Part shown: positions 1-8,035 of the stretch, piece by piece
Numbering within the stretch: position 1 is the stretch's first letter
How the letters are laid out: the number at the start of each line of letters is the position of its first letter
DNA from: CALXOJ01 sp034120015
GTDB lineage: Bacteria > Spirochaetota > Spirochaetia > JAFGXN01
Direction of reading: 5' to 3'
Assembly (NCBI GenBank): GCA_034120015.1
Contig: JAXEIF010000005.1
Coordinates: 62,001-126,000 of the forward strand
DNA length: 64,000 nucleotides
The notes under the pieces: model-generated
Databases searched by the model: none
What the model saw: the letters and a program-made list of their open reading frames with translations, nothing else
Told to the model about the DNA's origin: nothing
Position numbers and translations under genes: made by a program

Positions 1-58
1 AAGGAAATTCGGTTTCGTTCAAGTGCCAATCGGATTTTTAGAAGAAGAAATTCGTTTT

Positions 59-2815
59 CTATTTGACCGTTCTGACAAAACGAAAACCGCTGTCATTTCT
101 GTGACCCGTCGGCACATCATTGCCCCGAAAACAAATTCGCGCATACTGTAAATTATCGTAGGCGCTGCCGCCCCTCCTGACACGAAAAGCAGCCGGTTCG
201 ACAGGACCGGACGGATCGATACAGTATTCGATTTGTCCCTCATGATAAGGGAAATAGACATACCAGTCCCAAACCCATTCGTAAACATTTCCTGACATAT
301 TAACCAAACCGACCGCATTATCGCGGTCACCGTCGGAGACAATGTACAAATCTTTTTCTCCGTGAATCCGTCCGCCGGAGCTGGTATCGATATAAATACC
401 TTCGTTATTATAAGCATCCGGAACCCGCGGCGTCGAACCGTACCAGACATACCGGTGAACGGTCTGAATACCGGCTACATTGTACCGCGGTGTAAATTTC
501 CATTCCCCGTTACTGTCGACGGAATACTGATCATCAATATAATCAATTCCGCAACTGTATGCTTCACCGGCCTGCCGACGGCTTCCGTCGATATACCCGG
601 CTGCATATTCCCATTCGGCCTCCGTCGGCAGACGAAATCCGGTTCCCGAACGGTTGAACACAACCCGGTCATACGTATCACGTGACGACGAAGAACTCAT
701 ACCGGAAATGTCTTTCAGAATATTTTTCACGGCCTGATCGTAATGATCGGTTTCAACCGAACCCGCAACCAAATAAACCGGAATCAGTTTTTCGGGCGGG
801 TTTCCGGAATTATAATATTCCGTCAGTGCATTACACCAGACAACCGCATCGTACCAGGAAATTCCGACAACAGGTAATCCCGCTCCGGGAGTCGCCGCTG
901 TTCCGTAAGAGCCTCCGTTTGCCTCTTTTCCCGGCGAATAAAAGCGATAGCCGCGGGCAACAGCCCATTCATAAACGACACGCCACAGCTCGTATTCGGT
1001 TTCAAAACGATACATCAGAAAATCGTTTGTTAATTTGATTTCGCGTACGGAAACGAGCCCGTCGGCTCCCGAAAAATATTCTCCGGACGGAATCATAGAC
1101 ATCGGCAATCCGGTTCCTCCTGGCAAAACAGGAGGATCTCCGACAGGTCCGGCGGTCGGCATTGCTGCTGTCTGAATATAAACAGGTGCCGACTTGACTC
1201 CGTCCGCGTTATAAGCAAAAACGGCAAATGTCATTTCTGTTCTGTTCGGCAAACCCGTGATTTCCCGCATCTGTGCACCGGCTACCGAAGGAATATCGAA
1301 TTTTCCTATTACGGATCCGTCGAATTTCTCGTATTCCGCTTTCAGTGCAGCTGCATCGGCACTCCATAAAAATCCGATGTAGACAGAATCATCGGTTACA
1401 TTACCCGTCCATTTCAGACAAACTGCCTGATTTCGGCTTTCTGCGGAAAGATTTTTGACCGGCAGGAGTGTTTCGGTTCCGGTATCCGATTCGCCTTCGA
1501 CCCTGACAGCAACCGCATCTTCCGGCCAGAAAGCATATTGGCGACTGAAAGGCGAAGACTCGGACCCCAATACAAGCATATAATAGAACGGCGTTGTCTG
1601 CGGATAGTCCAGATAAACTCCCAAATCAATCGGATTATCGATTTTTTGAACACCGGCAGGCAATGATCCGACGGAAAAGTTTTCCGGATCCAGGACAAAT
1701 GAATTTTCGGATGAATACAGATAAACATCGGTAACATCTTCCGGCGTCACCCACGACAGCAAAGCCTGTTCCGCATAGCGGCTTACCAGCGGCGGACGAC
1801 TCAAACCGGCAGGTACGGCATCCGAATACGGTACGGCATAAACAAATATTCCCGCCGACGAATTCCCGGCTTTATCGTAAGCTTTCAAAAGAAAGCCGTA
1901 CTCAATGCCGTTTTCCAATCCGTCAATGATAACCGACTCCCGATAAAATCCGCCGACAGAAGTTCCTTCCGGTTTGTTCACCGCTTTCTTGTCGGGCAGA
2001 TAGCCGCGTTTTGCATAAAATATTTCCGTATAATCGTAATCCGTAATTTCGATACTGTTTATACGGGGAAGAAAATACTCTATGCGTACGGCTCCCCCTT
2101 TCGGATAATCCGTGTGATTCGCACTGTTTAATATAACCGCTTTGACATCTTCGGGGTCGCCCGGTGCATCACCGTCAGGCGTACAGATCAGTGATACAGG
2201 TTCGGATATATTTCCGAAACTGTTAACGGCAGAAACGAAAAAAAGATATTCCGTGTCATTTTGCAATCCCGTTACCGGGGCTTCGGCATAGTACCACTCT
2301 TTAACGGCGACCGTTTGCGTTTTTACGGGATAATGGTCCGATCGTCGAACCGTTTGAATCCGGACGGAAGCAATATCGTAACCTCCCGGAGTATACCAAA
2401 AAAGTGTCACTTTTTTAAATCCGGAAGAAACCGTCAGTTCCTCAACGGGAGGAGGAACTGACGTATCAATCGGCATGACATCCAAAGAAACACCGTCCGA
2501 GACAATTCCGTTTCTGTCGACAACTTTTACCAGAAATGTATAATAAACTCCGTTTTTTAAATTCCCTATAAGAGTCCCAGCCGGATTGATATCTCCTTTC
2601 CATTCCGTTAATGCCGTACCCGAAACACCGTACTCGACCGTTACATGAGAATAAAAGTAACGATAATCGGGGTCGATGCGATCCGGTGTCACAAAAGAGA
2701 GAATCACCGCGCCGTCCTGAGGAACAGCCGAAAAATCGGTTACTTCATATACGGGGAAAATAACTTTACAGGAAAAAAACAGAATAATCGACAGAAAAGG
2801 AAATACACGCTTCAT
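59..2815 (-). CDS. Lipoprotein with fibronectin-III-like repeats and C-terminal SUMF1/FGE-like domain
   Basis: 918 aa. The N-terminus (MKRVFPFLSIILFFSC) is a lipoprotein signal with lipobox FFSC, Cys at residue 16. Several FnIII/Ig-like beta modules follow (about 24-115, 121-213, 218-330, 340-440, 450-550), recognisable from repeated 'V..F..P' starts and 'L.NG..Y.F.V.A.D..GN.S' ends. Residues about 560-918 match the formylglycine-generating-enzyme/SUMF1 fold: 'LPVVGISWYDAVVWCNALTE', 'RLPTEAEWEYAAG', 'MSGNVYEWVWDWY' and 'RRGGSAYDN' near the end. The catalytic Cys pair of true FGE (GGSY.C....C) is absent, so it is probably a binding or structural version, as in many bacterial SUMF1-like surface proteins. 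It should sit at the cell surface or periplasm. It follows two other lipoprotein genes. No Shine-Dalgarno is obvious before the ATG, which lies just past a terminator hairpin. Confidence 0.85.
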   Translation of the reverse strand: MKRVFPFLSIILFFSCKVIFPVYEVTDFSAVPQDGAVILSFVTPDRIDPDYRYFYSHVTVEYGVSGTALTEWKGDINPAGTLIGNLKNGVYYTFLVKVVDRNGIVSDGVSLDVMPIDTSVPPPVEELTVSSGFKKVTLFWYTPGGYDIASVRIQTVRRSDHYPVKTQTVAVKEWYYAEAPVTGLQNDTEYLFFVSAVNSFGNISEPVSLICTPDGDAPGDPEDVKAVILNSANHTDYPKGGAVRIEYFLPRINSIEITDYDYTEIFYAKRGYLPDKKAVNKPEGTSVGGFYRESVIIDGLENGIEYGFLLKAYDKAGNSSAGIFVYAVPYSDAVPAGLSRPPLVSRYAEQALLSWVTPEDVTDVYLYSSENSFVLDPENFSVGSLPAGVQKIDNPIDLGVYLDYPQTTPFYYMLVLGSESSPFSRQYAFWPEDAVAVRVEGESDTGTETLLPVKNLSAESRNQAVCLKWTGNVTDDSVYIGFLWSADAAALKAEYEKFDGSVIGKFDIPSVAGAQMREITGLPNRTEMTFAVFAYNADGVKSAPVYIQTAAMPTAGPVGDPPVLPGGTGLPMSMIPSGEYFSGADGLVSVREIKLTNDFLMYRFETEYELWRVVYEWAVARGYRFYSPGKEANGGSYGTAATPGAGLPVVGISWYDAVVWCNALTEYYNSGNPPEKLIPVYLVAGSVETDHYDQAVKNILKDISGMSSSSSRDTYDRVVFNRSGTGFRLPTEAEWEYAAGYIDGSRRQAGEAYSCGIDYIDDQYSVDSNGEWKFTPRYNVAGIQTVHRYVWYGSTPRVPDAYNNEGIYIDTSSGGRIHGEKDLYIVSDGDRDNAVGLVNMSGNVYEWVWDWYVYFPYHEGQIEYCIDPSGPVEPAAFRVRRGGSAYDNLQYARICFRGNDVPTGHRNDSGFRFVRTVK

Positions 2816-2827
2816 ACGGATACGAAA

Positions 2828-2857
2828 AAGACTCCCGCCTTTCCCGGCAGGAGTCTT
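2828..2857 (-). terminator. Rho-independent terminator after the 397-aa lipoprotein gene
   Basis: An inverted repeat with 8-bp arms AAGACTCC/GGAGTCTT plus an inner GCC/GGC after one mismatch. Read on the minus strand it is followed by a T run (CTTTTTCG). It sits between the 397-aa lipoprotein gene and the FGE-like lipoprotein gene, so the latter needs read-through or its own very close promoter. Confidence 0.75.
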
Positions 2858-2874
2858 ACGCTAATCAATAGAAA

Positions 2875-4068
2875 TTATTTATTGATTGCTTCGGGAATCA
2901 GACCGGTCCAGACAGGATCCGAATCAAGCCGGCAGTTCCAGTCCATCTGGGCGAATGTCCAGTTCTGTCCCCAAACCTGAAATTCTTTGTCAATGATACT
3001 GAATGCGCTGATGCGGATATTCACACCGACACCCATTCCGAATTTCAGGGTCAGATTTTGGTCGGAAGTGACGGCACCCGCTGTCAGATCGATTTCGGCA
3101 TTGCCCGTGTAATCGGCCGACAGGAATTCGCGAGCCTGCAGATTGGCCCCCAAAACACCGTACAGCATAATTCCGACCTTTTCGTTAACTCCGACGCCGG
3201 CATTGGCTTTCGCATTGACGGAAATCGGTTCGACTTCGGGAAGACCGGCATCAAAATATTTTTTGGTTGTCCAGTTTTCGTTTTCATAAACGGCACCGGC
3301 ACCGAAAGCAATTGTTTCGGAAATTATCAGAGTTGCCCGAACGCTGGCATTAAAGTTGGCATCGAGTCCGACTTCGATAATCGGTTGAAAAATGATAGGG
3401 ACAGGTCCGGCCATAACCGTAATCACGTTATAATTATATTCGAACAGAGGAACATACGAGCTGTAGCTGACCGAAGCGGACAACGCAATATTCATTTCGG
3501 CCTTTAAAGAAGCTTCAAGCTCGATCACAAATTTCTGGAGTTCGAAATTGGTAATATCGATATCAAAATTGAGATACGGATCGATGTACAATTTTCCGTT
3601 CAAATCCAATCCGGCATCGTAAGCCGATTCGGAATCTTCGACAAAATCGGCAATCCGTTTGGTTCCCAAATCGATCACAAACGGATTTTCGGGGTCCAAT
3701 GTCACTCCGCGGGCCAGAGGTTTTGCGGACACGATATCGGATTCTTTCAGCTGATATGTTGACTTAAATTTTAAATCTTTGACCGCATTGGCCAATTGGG
3801 TATCCTTTACGCGATAAACCCCGTTACTGACGGAATCGACCGCCAGCAGACGCCCGCCGGGCATATTTTCACCGTTTTTTACAATAATATATTTGGCTCC
3901 GCTGTAATCGTTTGCCAATTTGAGCTCTCCCGCCGATGCATCAAATGCCACGACCTCACTGCTTTCGACAACGACCGTGTCTTTACTCAGAGTCCCTTCG
4001 CTTTTGACATAATCGGCCGTACAGCCGATCATTGAAAAAACCGCCAAGAAAATCAATAATTTTTTCAT
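2875..4068 (-). CDS. Hypothetical lipoprotein, beta-rich
   Basis: 397 aa. The signal MKKLLIFLAVFSMIGC carries lipobox MIGC (Cys 16). I do not recognise a family. After a polar stretch to about residue 110, the chain is dominated by alternating polar/apolar beta segments with many Ala/Gly/Val and Asn residues (for example 'FELQKFVIELEASLKAEMN', 'VSVNAKANAGVGVNEKVG'), suggesting an amphipathic beta sandwich or a lipid/surface-associated fold. There are few cysteines beyond the lipidated one. It has a good SD (AAGGAG) and its own promoter (4088-4116), and ends in a terminator (2828-2857), so it looks like an independently transcribed surface or periplasmic lipoprotein. Function unknown. Confidence 0.75.
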   Translation of the reverse strand: MKKLLIFLAVFSMIGCTADYVKSEGTLSKDTVVVESSEVVAFDASAGELKLANDYSGAKYIIVKNGENMPGGRLLAVDSVSNGVYRVKDTQLANAVKDLKFKSTYQLKESDIVSAKPLARGVTLDPENPFVIDLGTKRIADFVEDSESAYDAGLDLNGKLYIDPYLNFDIDITNFELQKFVIELEASLKAEMNIALSASVSYSSYVPLFEYNYNVITVMAGPVPIIFQPIIEVGLDANFNASVRATLIISETIAFGAGAVYENENWTTKKYFDAGLPEVEPISVNAKANAGVGVNEKVGIMLYGVLGANLQAREFLSADYTGNAEIDLTAGAVTSDQNLTLKFGMGVGVNIRISAFSIIDKEFQVWGQNWTFAQMDWNCRLDSDPVWTGLIPEAINK

Positions 4069-4087
4069 AACTGTCTCCTTAATAACT

Positions 4088-4116
4088 ATAATCCCACGTT
4101 TTTACCGCTTTGTCAA
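4088..4116 (-). promoter_or_regulatory. Promoter of the 397-aa lipoprotein gene
   Basis: On the minus strand, TTGACA (4111-4116), 17 bp, then GATTAT (4088-4093). The first start codon lies about 20 nt further on, with SD AAGGAG in between. The -35 is consensus and the -10 matches 4 of 6 positions. Confidence 0.6.
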
Positions 4117-4143
4117 TGTTTTTATCAAAAAGCCGACGATTTT

Positions 4144-7143
4144 TTACGGAACAATAATGATTCCGTGCGTCTTTTCCGTCCCGCCGTCACGCGTATAAAG
4201 GAACATTTTCGTACGATGGGAAAATGTCGCATGTCCGTTTTCATAAAAACCGAGTATATCACACCAATCCTGCTGATAAAAACGGTAACTGGGACACGAA
4301 TGGCCGACGGATGTCCGTCCGTCGCAATCGGAAATCCAGCGGTTTCCCCGGAACAAAAACGATTCGCCCGCACTGTTTTGAACAGGTGTATCGCTGTTAC
4401 TGGCGGCCCGATCCCAGCAATTATCAAGCAGAGCATGAATATCAACCGTTCCCGGATAATCACCCTTTACAGTGATCGCACTCTGCCTTTTCAGTTTTTC
4501 CGGGAAAGAAACCGAATCGGCCTTCGCCGTAATACCGACGTAATAATCCTTTTTGCTCTTTGTAAAAAGATACAAATAAGCAATTCCCCCCGATATTTTC
4601 AGACGGCGACCGTCCCCGTTAAAATGAAAATAATCCAGCAGCGTCGAACGGTTCTTTGTCGGCCAATCGTTTTCGGGCCAATCGGCATTCCAAACACGGT
4701 AATAAAAAGCAGCGCCGCCTCCGCCGATCGGAACCTTTCCTCCTTCACCGAAAGAATCATCACCCAAATTGAATCTGCTCTGAAGCCCTCCGATTTCAAT
4801 CAGAACATCTCTAAGCCACTCCGAATCGGAAAGCTCCCGCATTCCGCCGGCTTTGGCCGTAGCGACAGAATAAATCAGGTTACCTCTGACATCGGACGGA
4901 TCCGTTTTCCAGCCGCGCCCGGATTTTTCCGTAACGGGACGAATCTGAAAATACCACATATAGGCCGTCTTCAGCGGCCGTCCTTCCCACACCGTGTAAG
5001 AATATCCGTTCCGTACTTCCGCAAGAAGATTTTCCAATGAGGCAAAAGAAGAATCCCGGCTGCTGTAAATTTGATAATAATCGGCATTCTCCGTCGGTTT
5101 CCAATTCAGTTCAATCCGGTCCGAATAGTCACGCACGGAAGCCGTAAAATTTTCGACAGCGGGGAAATCACGACATAACTGAATGATTTCGGTTTCGGGA
5201 GCATCCTCCGGTGAGGCCGTCACCTCACCGTCTTCACTGATACGGGCCGGCACCAGTTTATAGAACGAAATCCCGTACGGCACCGTGATAAATTCATTTT
5301 CGTTCACAGGTCCCACGCGTTCCCATTCTTTTCCGTTGCGGTAATCCGACCGGTAAAGAATCATGGCATTGGAATATCCTTTATCTTTTTGTGTATGCTG
5401 CCAGCGAAGAGTATATTTTTCGCCGGAAAAATCATCATCGCTTTTATCGGACAAAACAGTGATTCCGTCATAATTAAATACGGAAACATAGCGCTTCACT
5501 ACCGATTCCAATCCGTCATATATGACGGCAAAATCAAGCGGATATTGACCGGGAGCAGTCATATCAAGAATTCCGGCTTCAGTCAGACGCGCTTCCAGAT
5601 CTTTGCCGCCGTCATAAGGAACCGTTACGGGAGTTCCGTCGTTCAGACGCGTTCCCCGAATCTCAATTCTGTAATCACTTTCGGGCAGAGCTTCTCCGTT
5701 TCCGTCAACACCCTCCGGCGTCGGCAGAAACGATTTTTCGGCAGATCGGGAATAGTAACCGTAGACTACAGATTTCGTTTCCTTTCCTTTGATATAAAAT
5801 TTCAGCCGGGCGGGAGCCCCCGATTTCATCACGACTTTCCGCCAGTAATGACATAAATTACCGCTGCGGTCGGCTGCCGAATAACGGATAAAATAAACAT
5901 CACCGCGCCGGGCTGCCGGATCGGGAAACAATGAAATCGATTCGATTTCATTGTTGTCTTCGTTGTACCGAAAAAAAGAGGTTTGAACACGACTCCATAA
6001 AAGGTCTTTGTCGCAGTTATCATCGATTCGGGGAAAGCGTTTTCCGACATCAGCCGGTTCGGCAAACTTTTGCCCGGCATTCAGTTCATACGTATTTTCC
6101 GGTGCCGCATCGAATGCCTCCTGCCAGGTCAAAGCCGCCGGCAACGGTGTATCGGCAGACGGATTTCCCAATGTCAAAACAGGCGGCTGCTTGTCGACCA
6201 GCATCAGTGTCCGACAGGTAAAAGCTTCGATTGCGGCGGCCGTTCCGTCTTTCGAATACCAGTAACATACGGATTTTGTTCCCGGAACATCAAAGGACGG
6301 AATTTTCGTACGGTGCAATCCCGAAACCGAAGAAATATCACCGCTCCACGTTTCGGTGCGCAGCACTCCGTTTTCAATAAATTTGACGGTTCCGCCGCAT
6401 TCGCGATATGTTTTTCCGACACCGGCTTCAACTGACAAAACCGCATCATCGGCAGCCGTTCCCGGCAATAAATCGCCGAAAGGATAACGGTTCAGTTCGA
6501 TTTCAACAGAACGGACGGATCGGTTCCCGTAAAAGACAAGCCGGCTGACTGTTTGAGCGGCCTTTCCCGAATAGTCAAATCCGTTATAATCGATGCGGTA
6601 CACACCGTAACCTTTCGACAGGACTGTTTTGACTTCGACAAATTCGTTTTGTTCCAAATCAAAGTAATAGGCTGTTTTCGAAAGAAAATTATCCGGCATT
6701 AATCTGCCGTTTGAGTCGATGACAGATGCACCGGGATCAATAAAGATATCGGATGACAATCCTCCGGGCACCGACAGGGGGTTGTCACCTTTCGGTTGAA
6801 TCACCGGCAATGCGGATGTCGGAAAAACGGGATCATCGCGTACAAAAATAACAATCTCGATTTCTTTGACAGTTCTTTTATACGCGATTCGATATTTCAA
6901 AGCATAGCGCCCCGCCGTTCCGGTATCCAAATATCCCGATATCAGCTCAATCTTTCCCGTCAGATCCTTTTCATCTTCCCCCCGGGCACTTAAAAAAGAA
7001 AAAATATTGAAAACGGTATTTTTTTCGATTGTTATCTCATAAATCGATGATTCGGCCTTTTCTCCGTTGTAAAAAAAAGAAACCGAATCGGAACAGGAAA
7101 TCAAAAATAAAAAAATCAGTACCGGAAAATAATACTTTTTCAT
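4144..7143 (-). CDS. Large hypothetical lipoprotein with Ig/FnIII-like modules
   Basis: 999 aa. The signal MKKYYFPVLIFLFLISC has lipobox LISC (Cys 17). Residues about 30-100 resemble a bacterial Ig-like/DUF5011 module ('LDTGTAGRYALKYRIAY'), a pattern partly repeated near 130-210. FnIII-like modules lie at roughly 560-750 ('YTLRWQHT', 'RIELNWKPTENADYYQIYSS'). The C-terminal third is not recognised and contains several Trp/Asn-rich segments. No catalytic motif is visible. It is probably a surface adhesin or scaffold lipoprotein. It heads a series of three lipoprotein genes; its promoter, if separate, lies in the pseudogene just upstream, and no clear SD precedes the ATG. Confidence 0.75.
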   Translation of the reverse strand: MKKYYFPVLIFLFLISCSDSVSFFYNGEKAESSIYEITIEKNTVFNIFSFLSARGEDEKDLTGKIELISGYLDTGTAGRYALKYRIAYKRTVKEIEIVIFVRDDPVFPTSALPVIQPKGDNPLSVPGGLSSDIFIDPGASVIDSNGRLMPDNFLSKTAYYFDLEQNEFVEVKTVLSKGYGVYRIDYNGFDYSGKAAQTVSRLVFYGNRSVRSVEIELNRYPFGDLLPGTAADDAVLSVEAGVGKTYRECGGTVKFIENGVLRTETWSGDISSVSGLHRTKIPSFDVPGTKSVCYWYSKDGTAAAIEAFTCRTLMLVDKQPPVLTLGNPSADTPLPAALTWQEAFDAAPENTYELNAGQKFAEPADVGKRFPRIDDNCDKDLLWSRVQTSFFRYNEDNNEIESISLFPDPAARRGDVYFIRYSAADRSGNLCHYWRKVVMKSGAPARLKFYIKGKETKSVVYGYYSRSAEKSFLPTPEGVDGNGEALPESDYRIEIRGTRLNDGTPVTVPYDGGKDLEARLTEAGILDMTAPGQYPLDFAVIYDGLESVVKRYVSVFNYDGITVLSDKSDDDFSGEKYTLRWQHTQKDKGYSNAMILYRSDYRNGKEWERVGPVNENEFITVPYGISFYKLVPARISEDGEVTASPEDAPETEIIQLCRDFPAVENFTASVRDYSDRIELNWKPTENADYYQIYSSRDSSFASLENLLAEVRNGYSYTVWEGRPLKTAYMWYFQIRPVTEKSGRGWKTDPSDVRGNLIYSVATAKAGGMRELSDSEWLRDVLIEIGGLQSRFNLGDDSFGEGGKVPIGGGGAAFYYRVWNADWPENDWPTKNRSTLLDYFHFNGDGRRLKISGGIAYLYLFTKSKKDYYVGITAKADSVSFPEKLKRQSAITVKGDYPGTVDIHALLDNCWDRAASNSDTPVQNSAGESFLFRGNRWISDCDGRTSVGHSCPSYRFYQQDWCDILGFYENGHATFSHRTKMFLYTRDGGTEKTHGIIIVP

Positions 7144-7154
7144 CTTTATCTATT

Positions 7155-7929
7155 TTATAACGATTTCGTAAATTCGGCAATAACAAATCGCCGGACAACC
7201 GGTAACAACCCGATTTTTCCATGTGATTTTGCACGATACAACGCCGCATCGGCACGATGGTATAATGTTTCGAACGTGTCCTGGGCCAAAACAGGGGTAC
7301 AGCCGACGGAAATTCCCGGATTTCTGTCGGCATCGATTGACATCGGAACCCGGTTCGGATATACAACAAAACGATTCAATCCATCGACAGCTTTCTCGAA
7401 AGACTCGCGGTTATACAAATAAACCGAAAATTCATCGAAACAAACCGGCTGAATGAAGCGGATTGCGAAGGAGAAAGCAGATCGGGGCCGCCGATAATGC
7501 TTTTCGAAATATTAAATTCGTATGAAGCGAGCACAACCGAAAGAGCTGCTTTCCGAAAATTCAGTTCATCGATATCGTAGACAGCCCCAATTCCGCGACA
7601 GACGCCGCTTTCATCTTTCAGGATTCGCCCCTGAACCCGGCGCCGCTCTTAAAAACGATTTCCGAATAAAGAAAACGAACATACAGAATACTGCGCCGAA
7701 TTTCATTTCGGATATCCCGATGTGTATACCCCTGATTCCGCATCAGTTCGATTTGCGAAGAAAAAGCCTCAATGTAATCATGTAAAACCGTCACACGGCC
7801 GTGAAAATAGAGTTCCCGGATATCGGCAAAGTCGCAGATCTGCCTGCGTATATGATCTTCCGGTCCACCCGACAGAAAAGAGCGAAAAAGAATCGTTCCC
7901 GCAACGGTCAGCATAAAAACAGCCGGCAT
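7155..7929 (-). pseudogene. Decayed membrane diguanylate cyclase (GGDEF) gene
   Basis: Three reading frames carry pieces of one protein. Frame A (7929-7618) starts MPAVFMLTVAG, one membrane segment then a sensor-like helical region ('HDYIEAFSSQIELMRNQGYTH'), and ends at a stop after 'GFRGES'. Frame B (about 7640-7450) continues with 'GRILKDESGVCRGIGAVYDI'. Frame C (about 7470-7155) holds the C-terminal half of a GGDEF domain: 'FDEFSVYLYNRESF', then 'ISVGCTPV' and 'LYHRADAALYRAKSHGKIG', the typical end of these domains. The front of the GGDEF domain and the GG of the signature are missing. A frameshift plus an internal deletion explain this. The family is clear from the C-terminal block; the nature of the sensor part is a guess. 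This pseudogene accounts for the only long stretch lacking an intact gene. Confidence 0.75.
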
Positions 7930-8035
7930 TTTTTCCGCAGTTTTGCTACGGTATCAGACTGAAAAGACCGTTATATTTAATACGACTCAAAAACGACTCC
8001 CGTATGTCAGAATATCAAAAAAATCTGTTTTTATT

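Noticed and set aside
1..58. A gene or terminator at the left edge
   Set aside because: These bases lie downstream of the first gene; no open frame of note and no hairpin with a T run.
59..2815. Active formylglycine-generating enzyme
   Set aside because: The catalytic cysteine pair of FGE is missing and no sulfatase is nearby.
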